Both the position numbers and the translations under genes were made by a program. From Hemileia vastatrix (taxonomy: Eukaryota; Basidiomycota; Pucciniomycetes; Pucciniales; Zaghouaniaceae): DNA of 64,000 bases. The notes beneath the pieces were generated by a model. The model was not told where the DNA came from. It was given only the letters and a program-made list of their open reading frames with translations, and ran no database searches. Below, piece by piece: positions 47,201 to 55,639 of this stretch (within the stretch, counting starts at the first letter, position 1; every line of letters starts with the position of its first letter). The DNA lies in NCBI GenBank assembly GCA_030280995.1, contig JASXTE010000002.1, positions 39,574,183 through 39,638,182 on the forward strand. Reading direction: 5' to 3'.

Positions 47201-47439
47201 CTTCCAACAGTGACTTATTTCCAAAAAGAAGAGGAAGACCTAAGAAGAACCCTCAGGAAGTCACAGAAACAGCAGAAATTGATAAAATTCTCAATGATAG
47301 AATTATCACTTCTGAAAGAGGTACTGAATATTTATTGAGATATAAGAACAAATCATCTGAACATGATGCATGGATACCTGGCAAAGAAATTTCAAATCTG
47401 CCTGCTCTGTTGAAAAAATACAAAAAGAAAAAATCTTAG
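41272..47439 (+). CDS. E2 Gag-Pol polyprotein, 2055 residues
   Basis: Single frame, ATG 41272 to TAG 47437-47439. By residue: acidic N-terminus (1-25); low-complexity Ser/Pro region (26-230) overlapping the second frame; predicted coiled coil (about 330-470); Gag core (565-720); zinc knuckle CYKCNKPWQKGHVC (775-788); protease with DSGAGGS (Asp888); RT with LCGDYRALN (1142-1150) and YIDD (1243-1246); RNase H (TDAS, Asp1392); integrase HHCC (His1625, His1632, Cys1662, Cys1665) and D1695-D1757-E1793 (61 and 35 residues between); AT-hook-like RRGRPKK (1986-1992); chromodomain (about 2002-2050). All key residues are present. Known: it copies element RNA and integrates the cDNA; chromodomains target heterochromatin. 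This is the only full-length coding element in the window. Confidence 0.96.
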   Translation: MSNNLTEKMDNMQVDEIEIDYDADTVSSSKVGHKKSYANTKNSHTAGCGNDRKCKQTKPPSPSTTEGSKASSASRRSSKRLQNKKASSATTNQQPLQSYKRVEDRKYDVQSKGRHIVGSGPRTQEPDSGPGPSSIASQSASISGSTFTATQLNHPKSKYYGSRAMEMGLSNESLPTECATPSSSSAWPIQNTQFPSTSSSLPTKQEKEGPSTIPNPVPGEVSSSAMVSNLVDSHLGMFSNKSSSAGNIIEHGERTVKPVKRQLPVTSSPIDVISKLSFDEPLHLTSTSLINPSLAIKNDSVPPEIYNLIEKTSEEILKDTLDFNIVKDKHVRDVLIHENDRLNNLHLQCKVSSSVQDTAYLKIKETLNIVLSQQKQIRSDHRAISDRNISLHKTLSELKPLIEENYSFKNEIKSLQNELKKLKNDFHALSTKHSVSEDRNVLSLAKVNDQMSEIPRIRNYVSDLQEKFSTLTINNELNEISASKLHKNKGKKPEQSSSFLPHISTIKQTDNESVKSFATSKKSCDGHAPAVSVNNEISEHLAKLQELLLMNNSNQKVDHPSSQKNWPKLDQYPTFDGDSSSDWQHFIQRIDNLKRSYKLPDEEIVSKLISLFSNVALMWYESVLLDNNHYTWNDWKSLIENQFGGSKFRLAQQRLYENTRYVSSSVEKPIVFLMKITKILRAIDPKMDYDIWRDKILYKLPNSLRDLIVARTEHVRENSSFINICNEVLLNHRYEPKNYLSKSYSDQNKPSIKLPEKSGKPSAPVAPKKYATNTCYKCNKPWQKGHVCDKKIHLVEQNEDTDEIELDVNNSSSDCESNISYDNESVKDVLMLEHDVHYLNNISEDCVLNLSSVENAEIIKDITNTSIPISPLKAPVIINGKNVDVVLDSGAGGSVVSEKALASVDKEYLSKLLPITSEKWRGYGSTLFPIGKYKTSVFFKYNGGFVRAICEFVVMKNDNLSNWFIMGNDILTMFGVKLDPENNCFTLGMNGKRKFKISSPKPSGHLLKSCNSLTQCKGRTTTEMDDLLHEINTASFGDHLTNEQKDSIVASITSFPMAFAHGSHVLGMVQEEMKITLSCNLSDIPPSLKKKPYPASPSKRKDIEDNIETLLKMNIIEKVDVTPKYCVISPVLISYEKDKARLCGDYRALNTYTVDDIYPLPRINSINATLQGAKFISCLDGNKGYHQVPVEKNSQNFLLIATHMGIYKYVRMPFGPKNAPSVFQKVMDNTFHQEIIEGWLMVYIDDIIVFSKTFDEHMIHLNRVFQKMDDINMTLSLKKCKFGFQSLKVLGHVVSGLQICVDHNKVAAIQNVKAPTSVREIQSFLGMCGYYRQYIKNYQVIALPLTKLTRKDVAFLWNDDCQKAFNTLKNCLMTAPILALPDFNKPFVLYTDASFIGLGAALHQKQIINDKSSEVVICYISRTLRNSELKYGATQLECLAVVWALEKLHYYLDDQKFELVTDCSAVKSLLNLKTSNRHMFRWQLAVQEYRGRMTIIHRAGNVHSNVDMLSRLPLPNNDSNPAYVPEDDTVHIHGIFIVDMEEELLQLILDSYDKDSDLNKLVTILNDPKNASIQALIKTLPAKYQNALNKGKFSIEDGYIYYRRKLTNVIVIPPSMKETILKLCHDDILAGHFDLEKTLIRIKNTAWWANMSEDTKLYVESCDSCQKSKRLTGKRAGLLQHIEAPSAPWQIINMDFVTGLPVAGKDSFNSCWVIVDRFTKMCKFIPTHKDVSTKELAFLWWSHMFNIIGFPKAIISDRDPKFTSEFWTSLMDICGCELKLSTAHHPQTDGLAERMIQTLEDMIRRYCAFGLEYKDNDRFTHDWVTLLPGLEFAYNSTVHSVTEKKPFELWLGYVPNTPAQILNNKLPKLELHPGVKSFMQMQQLCRKHAQSCIDKAFEYEKKRWDKSHKEYTFNKGDEVLISTVHFNLQGNHKLKDPFVGPFVVKRMVGDNAVEVVLYSPYDRKHPVFPISLLKPYTSNSDLFPKRRGRPKKNPQEVTETAEIDKILNDRIITSERGTEYLLRYKNKSSEHDAWIPGKEISNLPALLKKYKKKKS
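41347..41410 (+). other. Predicted 64-nt intron in E2 gag
   Basis: Donor GTAAGT at 41347, branch motif GCTAAC with A at 41387 (23 nt before the acceptor AG), acceptor ACTGCAG ending at 41410. These are close to ideal fungal signals. The length is 64, so removal changes frame. Codon 25 (ACT) joins GATGTGGAAATG, entering the second frame. E1 has a 55-nt equivalent (3407-3461) with the same effect on frame. Retention gives Gag-Pol; splicing gives a 205-residue protein. Confidence 0.72.
41411..41953 (+). CDS. Second overlapping frame in E2 gag (exon 2 of predicted spliced protein)
   Basis: Open for 180 codons in the frame +1 to Gag-Pol, ending FPPLPW then TAA (41951-41953). It has no convincing ATG of its own, but splicing of 41347-41410 attaches it to the Gag-Pol start (25 codons), giving 205 residues. 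The product has a heptad-like, charged segment (PQQISNLSSHIKELKTENMT, then KAKVDTLWDQVQEL), a Pro/Gln-rich linker, a VEQWKWDYLMSHYQQ motif and a Pro/Arg-rich tail. E1 keeps the same protein with two stops. Hand alignment: 27 of 37 residues identical in one stretch (Gag frame 19 of 38) and 16 of 18 around VEQWKWDYLM (Gag frame 11 of 18). I recognise no family; a small structural or regulatory Gag-like protein is a guess. Confidence 0.68.
   Translation, partial: DVEMTGNANKPNPLPPVPQKEVKPLVPQEGLPKGFKIKKLPLPQQISNLSSHIKELKTENMTYKAKVDTLWDQVQELRNQIQAQAPPQLPPNQLQFQAQPSQPPSSTIQNPNTMEVEQWKWDYLMSHYQQNVQHLPHHQPGPSRTPNFHPPPHPYQQSRRKKAQAQSQTQSQGKFPPLPW
41950..42007 (+). other. Predicted second intron, 58 nt, at end of second frame
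   Basis: Donor GTAAGT at 41950, CTAAT branch-like motif near 41987, acceptor CTTCTTCTGCAG ending at 42007. The acceptor is followed by GTAAT, so the second frame ends TGG TAA whether or not this intron is removed. E1 has the same arrangement (2843-2897). The Gag-Pol frame is open and conserved through it, so it is normally retained in gag-pol RNA. Confidence 0.4.
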
Positions 47440-47473
47440 GATTTTTTTTATTGTTTTTTTTAGAGTGAGGGAG

Positions 47474-48617
47474 TGTCAGCCAGGCTATTCCAGGAGTCCA
47501 GTAAATGATATATAAATTATAAAACCTTAAAGAATGGGTAAGACTTGTATTTAATGAATATAACTTAATATTTTATTAACATAATGAAATTATATAAGAA
47601 TTTTATTATATACAAATGTTACATTAAATTTATTGGTTATATATATTTTTATATACAATTAAATTGAGCATAATATAATATATTCTATAAATAATGGCGC
47701 ATTTTTATGTATTTAATAATTATAAATTTATATTTAATTAATTAAAAAACATATATTATAATTACAAGTGTAAATTTGATTTATAATATATTTAAATTAA
47801 TTACTTAAATTTATATATTAACTAATACCTCTCATATGATACTAAACAATTATTAAGGACGCTTCTTTTGACCCTTAATTGTGTTAGAAAAAAACAAATA
47901 AATTAATTTGGACTAAATTGAGATTAATTGCTTGTTTTGTTGCGTCAAATTATTTTTTGTTTCACTTAAAATGTCCTCTAATCAGGATGTACCATCTGTT
48001 GGGAATTATATTTCTCATAGTTCCTATGTTTCCACTCTTGTTTAGTTATTTACTATTGTCACTTACTGATTTGGGGATTAATGGCGGGGAAATTGGATTC
48101 TTAATTGGGCTTTTAATTATTTGTTTCATGTTTTTCTCTATATTGTTATGTTTCATTTACTCTTTTGATATGTTTGTTTTATTCCTTTCTAATCATTGTA
48201 TTTACTGATATAGTAGCGCTTCAGAGGACCCATTGCCTATAAAAGGGCCTTGGATAATCCCCTGTAGCCTCATCACTTATTATACACTCAACAATTTAAA
48301 TACAATTTTTATATTACGTTTATATTCTTTTTATTAGTAATAAAATTCTAATTAAAATTTTATATAACAATTTAAAGGTTTCTTTAAGTCTGATAGTAAT
48401 TATTTTGGTTGCCGCGCAGAACTCTTACTTAAATAATATTAATATTAATAAAACTAAGTTGTTGTCACCTCCCAGCTCACTTGTCGTTGTTTTTCTCTCA
48501 ATAAATTAAATAATTTTATTAAATTTTATTTTTTTTTATTACCCATACTCCATTCCTCCTTCTCCTCCTCTCATTCCTTCTTTTATTTTTCTCCTTCTTC
48601 TAGACGACCGGCCGACA
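47474..48617 (+). repeat. 3' LTR of E2
   Basis: 1144 bp, the same ends as the 5' LTR, with two base differences (48381, 48461). Follows the polypurine tract at 47462-47473. Confidence 0.95.
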
Positions 48618-48622
48618 ATTGA

Positions 48623-51600
48623 ACATGTTAATTTACAATACAAAATGCAAACATTATGGTCAAGTCAAAAAATACAGATTAATAATTTATTGATGCTTTG
48701 TTAGTAATATGATTTTAACACCAATATTCAAAAAAAAAAAATATGTTCTTTATTAGCAAATATAAAAACTAAATATAATTTGAGATTTTATTGAACAGTA
48801 AAAATTCATGCATCTTTTAAGTTATCCTCCTTATTAAGAATATAAATTTAAATTAATTAATTTTTATAAAAATGAATTTTAATGGAATAGGTTTTGAAAT
48901 TTTCTGTTAATTTCAAAAGAACAATTTAAGGCTGTAAGTTGAAATCATCTTCAAGCTCAAATTGATGAATTTTTTTCACATTTTTAAACTATCTGAATTC
49001 ATAACTTGAGGTTTTCTATAAAATTTGAAGTAAAAATATAAGAAAAAAGATTATGATAATCAAAAGGAGCTAAATAATGTTTAATAAATACAAAAATAAT
49101 ATTCCTCTTATTTAGTTTAAATAAAAAAAGAAAAAGTTCTGTCTTTTCATGTGCATTGTAGATAAAAGCATTGAAATTTAGAAGCTTTTATAATCTATCA
49201 TATGAGAAAACTCACATTATAATAATTATGAAGAAACTTAAAAAATTTATTATTGAGACAAAAATCAGAATAATTCAAAAATTTTATTTATGTTCAGCCT
49301 TTCCTAGTATTTGGTATAAATCTTTTCAATAAAAAAATAAACCTGGGCATGAATTAAGGAATTTAAAATCAAATTTTAAATAAAATAAATAAAATTCTCA
49401 CAGATTAATTTATCTTGAACAGTGGTCAGGAACAGAATCTAATTGGGAGCTCAATCCAAGTTCCATCACAACTAAAAATTTTATGTTTATAAAATTGTAT
49501 ATAATTCTTTGTGTGAAAAAATTTAATCAATGAAAAGGGCTCAATGGGCTTATTAATTTACTAATTCAATATTATAAAATATATTGGAACATCTTTATTA
49601 TTTAATTTTCTTAAATTTTTCTTTATTAATTATAATTATTCAGATATTTATATTAATTATAGAAAAAACAAGAAAATATAAAAGGTAAAATAAAGCAATT
49701 AATTTTTTGTTCAGCTCTCATCTTCACTCTATAAGGAAAGCAATAGCTATTTTTCATCTCACCAACAGCATTTAATATTAAATTAAAGGATAAATAATTT
49801 TACCTCATAATATAGAAAAGAGATTTTTATTTTTAATATCATAGGTGCTTTTTTCCATTTTTCAATTTTTTTCTTAAATTTACCTGTAAAATTCATTTTT
49901 TTATCTTATGCATAACTATCACAATTATTCCATAAAATGATTTTTATACAATGTACTAGGGCTTTATGGCTAGTTTTTATATTTTTATAATTCTTCTACT
50001 TCAATTACAAGTATTTATTACAAACAGCCAATATATGTGTATTTTGGATTGATTAAGGATGTAAAATAGCCATACAACAGGTTTAAGTATTGTTTTTATA
50101 AGTGGAAGCAAAACATCATATTATTTCAGGGTGGACTCTATCCTTTGGCCAAAAGATAGAGTTCATCTTCAGTTTTTCACCACCTTTTTTTATACTAACT
50201 TGACCCCTTTGTACATACTTTTCTGACTCTTCACCTGTTTCATTTCTATTCCCTCCCCTTTCCTTTTTCTCATCATCCTTTTAACTTTTTTTTGCTTTTA
50301 ATGCTGTCAAACCTGAACTTTTACTCTTCTCACCCTTCCTCACCTGTTTGGCTCACACTCCATCCTCTTGCCTTTCACTTTTCAGCCCATTTCACCCCTT
50401 TATATCCAATCTTTACCCTTCTAACTCTTTTGTTTTTCACTTTCTACCCCACCCCACCCCTTCCAATTGCCACATTACCCCACAACACCCTTTGGTCTCC
50501 CAGTACACACCACCATACCCCACTCACTACCACTTCCTCCCCCTTGCTAACCTTTTTTATCCCATGCCACCTTTTTTTCTATCCTCCCCATCTCTTTTCT
50601 TCTCACCCTGACTCTATTTCTCTTCAATACAATCCACCCCCCACACTTTCAAAATCCTCCCTTTTACTTTCTACCTTACCTCTTTCACTCTAAAGGGAGT
50701 AAAAGGGGGTGGAGAAGGGAGTGAAAGGAGTGATTTCAAGGGAGGCGGGATGGAGAGATGTGGAGAGGCAACCACAAAGTGTGCAGATGAAATATAACAG
50801 GCAAGAGAGAATTAAAATGAGCATAAAGGGTAAGAACATGATATGGTCCAGAAATTGAAGGAAAAAATATGGAAGGAAAATTTCAAAATAAAGTAAATAA
50901 TATATATATATATATATATATAATAATAAGGAGCAGGAATGGGCTATATCTTGAAACTTAAAAAAAACCCAAATTCTAGTGTACTAATTATTATACATAT
51001 GGTTCATCATCATAAAATTACACCCTTAATATTTTGGTTTATTGAAGAAGAAGGAAATTTATTATTTAAAAATAATAGTGTCCATATCATTTTTTCACTT
51101 TATTAAAAAAATGATATTTACTAATTATGTAAATGATGCCTCTAAATTAAATTATTTTAATTATATTTGAAAGAAGTTTTTAGCTTGAAAAAATTGATAA
51201 TTGCTGATCATAATATTAGAATAAATATATATATTTACATAACTTTTAATGATGAAATTCAATAAAAAATATCAGTAAACTACATATTTTCTCCTCAAAA
51301 ACTTATTATGATATTAAGTAATTTCTCTATATATTGATAGCTCCACAAGCTTATGTGAAGATGTAAAAAAGATTTTGATTTTATTTACATGAGAAATTTA
51401 CTATTACATATGAATTGATAAAGCAGAGGCACATTATTTTTAAAATCTTATTCATTTTACAGTCTGTTAATGTTATGAACTTCACTCATATCAATATTCC
51501 TTTTATAATTAGAGTAAGTCAGATTACAAGACTTTTTGAAATAATGATCAACTGTGCTTCAATAAGTATTCAACTTGTATTTGAGTTTATTTCAGAGAGG
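48623..51600. other. Y interior right of E2, non-coding
   Basis: A/T-rich. At 50150-50690 the plus strand is C/T-rich and from 50695 to 50900 G/A-rich; the 133-codon Pro/Ser/Leu-rich ORF at 50292-50693 follows from that composition and has no motif. A (TA)n tract lies at 50899-50922. No gene recognised. Confidence 0.5.
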
Positions 51601-51679
51601 TTCCAAGCTTGATTTTTGGTTGTTTCATCACTGCCTCATTATGTGCTCAATTAAATATGAATCTGGGTTCAAGGTTGCA

Positions 51680-51716
51680 GACTTGCTAGCAAGTCCGCCC
51701 CCCATATTGCGTGGTG
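51680..51716. repeat. Right terminal inverted repeat of Y
   Basis: Palindrome GACTTGCTAGCAAGTC, C-rich stretch, ATATTGCGTGGTG. The interior flank (51600-51679) matches the complement of 11106-11170 in X. Confidence 0.78.
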
Positions 51717-51924
51717 CATGGTTTTATTTATTTTCAAGGTTTTTTTAGTATGTTAGTAGTTATAGGTAGTAATCAGTACTGTAAAAAGAATAAATAATTA
51801 AGAGAAAAATAAAAATTGAAATCAAAATTAAAATTAAAATTAAAATATTTTTTTGAATTGCCAATTATTAATTGTTTTCTTTATATATTAATTATTTTAT
51901 TATTTATTTTATTTCTTCAATAAT

Positions 51925-53421
51925 TTAATGTCTGGAAGAAGAAGCTTCTGCAGGTTGGTTAGGATTGTGTTGACATTTTTGTTTTTTGTTAGGACTGTTG
52001 GATGCATGGTGTTCTTTAAAGTGCACTCTGCTGGAAAGATGGTATGGTTTGTAATGGTCTAGAACCTGTTTGGAAGGTAGTTTGTGGAAGGAAGCAGAAG
52101 ATTCTGGAATAGAATGTTGGAAGGTGTGCTTGATTATTCTTGAAATCTTCTGGTGGTTGTCCAAAAGTTTCTTTCTTAGGGTCTGTTCAAACTCATTCAA
52201 TGGTTCATGAAGAGAAAAAACCTTTAGCATGTTGGAACACATGAGGCTTAGTTTTTTCTTTTTATCCTCATAATCCAGAGTTAAAGAAGTTTCAAGAGGT
52301 TGGCCAACTCCAATATTAGTTTCAGGAGGAGGGGTGCCATCTAAGCAAGAATAATTTTGATCAGAAGTTTTTTTTGTTGATAAAATTGGATGAAATGTTA
52401 TGGTACTAAAAATTTTAAGCTGTAGGGATTTGGAATTTTGAAGGAATGGAAAGGCATGTGGTTGGAGGATCAGCTATATATAAATATGGGTTGTCATGAT
52501 CTTCTTCCATTGGGGGCTGAGAAGGTAAACTGGGATGGATCTGTTCCTGAGGCCTAGCTAGAGAAGGAGATTTGTTGTTGGTGGTGTTGTTTTTATTGAT
52601 ATCCTGCTCAGTTGGATTGGTTACTGGTGCTGGAGAACCAAATTTGTTGTATGATGTAGCAGGAGAAGGTGATCTAGGGACTGACTGTTGTCTTCTGGAT
52701 GAATATCTTGAAGAAAATGAGCTTTCAGAAGAGTATTTTGCAGGCAAAGGAGAGTTTTACTTTCTTCTTCAAGATGGAGAAGTTAATTTTGAGTTTGGAG
52801 CAGTTTTGGGAGTTCTGATTCTTCCTTGGGGAGCTCTAGCAGGTTTTTTAATAGTTTGGGAAGTTTTGGAATTATTGGACACTAAAATTATTGTTTGAAT
52901 TGCTCTGGGAGCACTAGGAGGTTGTTGCATAGAAGTTTTGTTGTTTGTTGGATGAGTTTGGCTGCTTTCTGGTTTAATTCGGAAGTTTTGAGCCTGATTT
53001 CGGCTTCCTAGTGAGGCTTGCAGGCCACCTAGATGTGGTCTAGAAGCCTAGGAGATGTTTGGGAAGGTAAATCTGCCCTTTTTGAAAGTGTTCTGGGGAA
53101 TGATTTCCTGGAGTTTTTGGAAGGAGATGATGATACAGAAGAAGAGGCTGGACCTAGTTCTGGGGATCTAGTAGGGTATCTGAAAATTTATTTGTGGGAA
53201 GGTGAAGGTGGAGGTAGAGGATAGCTGATGTACCTATCATATCTTTTCTTTTTGGAGTTGCAAGAGTCACAAGCTCTGTTGTATAGTTTGGCATCAGGAG
53301 TTTGTAGAGTGAAAGTGCAGGGTCTGCAAATGTGGATGCACTGTTTACAAGCATAGTCCTTGGGAACATTGAAGAAAGGAAGAGTTGAATTGAAAAAATC
53401 AGGGTATTCAAAATTTACCAT
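51925..53421 (-). pseudogene. Zn2Cys6-like gene remnant 1
   Basis: The minus frame from 53421 starts MVNFEYPDFFNSTLPFFNVP and has CKQCIHICRPC, 15 residues, then CDSCNSKKKRY. This is the CX2CX6C..CX2CX6C layout with the last Cys replaced by Tyr and the basic residues in the second half. Downstream, in other frames, are a Ser/Pro-rich region (52747-52415) and a charged, helix-like segment (FSLHEPLNEFEQTLRKKLLD at 52242 onward). It is a decayed or multi-exon gene; I cannot place introns. It resembles remnant 2 at 57970. The exact function is not known; DNA binding is possible by analogy with Zn2Cys6 proteins. Confidence 0.5.
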
Positions 53422-53582
53422 GATCTGTGGTGGAACAAGAGAAAAGAATAAAAGAGATAAAAAGAAAAAAAATTTTCAGTGATGGGTGGAAGATAAAGTG
53501 ATGTTGAAGTTCAACAGTTGAATGTGGGCATGTATGCATGAGAATAGACATTAATTCTTATGAAAAAATGCTTTTATTCCAT

Positions 53583-54000
53583 CAAGACTTCAAACTGAAA
53601 ATGCTGTACTCCCCCAAGAATTTAAACTGAGGAATGTGAGTCCCCCAAGACTATAAACTGAGGATTGGTGATGGGTGAGTCTTTCAGGAATATAAACTGA
53701 TAGTTTGGTATGATAATTGGGAAGAGGGAATTCAAAGGAGGGGTCTCTGAATTTAGTTAAGGCAATTTTGGGGGTAACTGATAAGATGGCTGCTCTGTAG
53801 AACAGTTATTCAAGAATTTTAGTTGTTTCTTTGAGTTTTTAATGGTTTTATATCTGGTTCTGTCTTTTGATTTATGTTTTAAATCCCCCAAGACTATAAA
53901 CTGAAGTTTTTGAGTCCCCCAATACTATAAAATGAGGGCTGTTAGTCCCCCAAGACTTTAAACTGAGGATGAGTCTCCCAAGACTTTAAACTGAGGGATT
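53583..54000 (+). repeat. About 30-bp minisatellite in two clusters
   Basis: Unit TCCCCCAAGACTATAAACTGAGG with variable spacer. Four units near 53583, 53610, 53641 and 53679, and four near 53884, 53914, 53945 and 53973, all in one orientation. Between the clusters, at 53764-53815, is GGGGGTAACTGATAAGATGGCTGCTCTGTAGAACAGTTA, which matches the E3 LTR-start block at 36948 and 37206. Confidence 0.75.
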
Positions 54001-54187
54001 TTTTTATTTTGGCTACATTCAGGAATTCTGGAAAGTGCTCAAATTATTTTTTCTAAGTCAAGAATTTCAATCAAGAATCAAATTACAGATGAGAATCAAG
54101 AGATGAAACAAAGTCTTCAGCATTAGCTTTGAGCTGGTGGATGAGGTGTCTTCTTTTCTCAATTTGCTGTGGAACTTTAGAAGGAGT

Positions 54188-54224
54188 CACAGGGTGAAAA
54201 ACAATATGACTTGTAGGCAAGTCA
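54188..54224. repeat. Left terminal inverted repeat of Z
   Basis: About 36 bp, inverse of 57444-57480 with few mismatches; the inner edge is a near-perfect 16-bp palindrome. Confidence 0.82.
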
Positions 54225-55187
54225 TTTGTTTTCCCTCAGACTACCCCCAGAGTAACTTCAGTAGTAACTCCAGTAGCCCCACAAGGAGTGTGAAAATTAC
54301 TAAAATCATTCTCAAAATTTATTTTGACACAAATTAAAAAGGACCTTACCAGTATTTGAACTTATTTTGGTGTTCCAGACAAGGGTAGGACCATTTTCTT
54401 GAATCCAATCACTTTTTCCACCCTAACTGATCACTCATGTTTTCCTGCTTCATCAATCTTCCAATTCTTTACTCCTATGATCTTGAGCTGATACTCTCTA
54501 CTAGTAATCTAAATATGCTCTTATATTTAACTCTGCACTAATGCACTGTGACTCCCCTTTCCAAAAACAAGCTACAAACAAAAATTCCCAGTTATAGCTT
54601 TTCTAGATATTTTCATTTTTTTAATTTTTTAATTTCTTGAATATCAAATCAATCAATTGGAAGTTTAGACTAAACTAGATATTTTTGATTTTTTGATTCT
54701 TTAATTCTTTTTTTTAAAGAAGGGCAGTTTTAACTACTGTAGATATTTTTATTATCATTATGTTTTATGAATAATACAGAATAATTAACTTGCTGTTTAA
54801 AATTCTCTATATTTTTTCTTCTTTTTCTTCTTTACTTTTCTTCTTTATCTTTTTTTTCTTTAATCAATTTTGATCAGTTGTATCAACATAAAAAATTGGG
54901 AGTTTAAAACTTCTAAGATTATTTTTTTCATTTTTTGCCTTTTCTTATTAGTTTAGTTTTAAGATAATTGATGGAAACCTCAAACCATCTTTTACATTTA
55001 CTTCCTTTTTTTATTAGGTGATGATTTAAAATAATGGAAGAAAAAGAGAATAAAAAACTGATGTGCATGAAGTAAGAAAAGGGAAACAAGAGGAGGGGAA
55101 AATAAGAGGAGGGGGAGAGTAGGATATATATATATATATGTATATAAGAATTAAAAAAACAAGATGTAATGAGAGCCAGTACCAGTT

Positions 55188-55636
55188 CATGTGCTGAAAA
55201 GATGCTGTGTCTTTTCAGAATGTGACCTTGCACTTGCTCACATGCACCCTTGTGTGAGACAAATCACACATTGCTTCACTTTTGATCTACTTGACCCAAT
55301 TTCTTACAGCCTCACTCTCAAGTTACATGCTGAAAAGATGCTGCATCTTTTCAGAACATGACCTGGTGCTGGCTCCCAGGCACCCTTGTGTCAGATGGAA
55401 AACAAGTTGCTTGACTTGTGATCCATTTGACCCCTTTCCTGACACCCCCATTCTCAGGGTCACATGCTGAAAAGACATAGCATCTTTTCAGAACATGACC
55501 TGACATTGGAGGCATGAAGTTATGGTTCAAATGGATCAAAATTCATAGCAACATTTGATTCATATAACCCAAGGGTGCAGGGGAGAAATACACTAGGTCA
55601 TGTGCTGAAAAGATGCAGCATCTTTTCTGGCACACA
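55188..55636. repeat. Array of four hairpin units in Z, about 137-bp period
   Basis: A hairpin of the type GCTGAAAAGATGC.GCATCTTTTCAG occurs near 55193, 55329, 55467 and 55603 (spacings about 136-139). Spacers 1 and 2 share CACCCTTGTGT and TTGATCTACTTGACC or TGATCCATTTGACCC. Spacer 3 carries the same words in reverse complement (GGTTCAAATGGATCAAA, AAGGGTG), so part of the array is inverted. Confidence 0.8.
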
Positions 55637-55639
55637 CCC

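Larger units (their letters stand above)
39422..48617 (+). mobile_element. E2: intact, young Ty3-type retrotransposon with chromodomain
   Basis: 9196 bp, bounded by 1144-bp LTRs and the 5-bp duplication ATTGA (39417-39421, 48618-48622). It has a TATA box, a GC-rich leader, one uninterrupted gag-pol frame of 2055 codons, and a purine tract (AGAGTGAGGGAG) directly before the 3' LTR. I find only two substitutions and no indel between the LTRs (40329 G / 48381 T; 40409 A / 48461 G), which indicates a recent insertion. It lies inside element Y. The N-terminal gag region also encodes a second overlapping frame reached by a predicted intron. Confidence 0.96.
37945..51716. mobile_element. Y: X-family DNA element, split by E2
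   Basis: Left end CACCACACAATATTTGGGGG with the perfect palindrome GACTTGCTAGCAAGTC (37967-37982); the right end is the inverse, with GACTTGCTAGCAAGTC at 51680-51695 and ending GCGTGGTG at 51716. Without E2 and one ATTGA it is about 4.57 kb. The flanking triplets are TAT and CAT, so the target duplication is not perfect. No transposase is visible. It is in the opposite orientation to X, judged from subterminal matches. Confidence 0.75.

Noticed and set aside
50292..50693. 133-codon Pro/Ser/Leu-rich ORF
   Set aside because: Follows from the C/T-rich strand; no motif, and neighbouring frames are open as well.
50896..50926. (TA)n microsatellite
   Set aside because: Ordinary simple repeat in A/T-rich DNA.
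37942..51719. Target duplication for Y
   Set aside because: Flanking triplets TAT and CAT differ at one base; I do not claim a perfect duplication.
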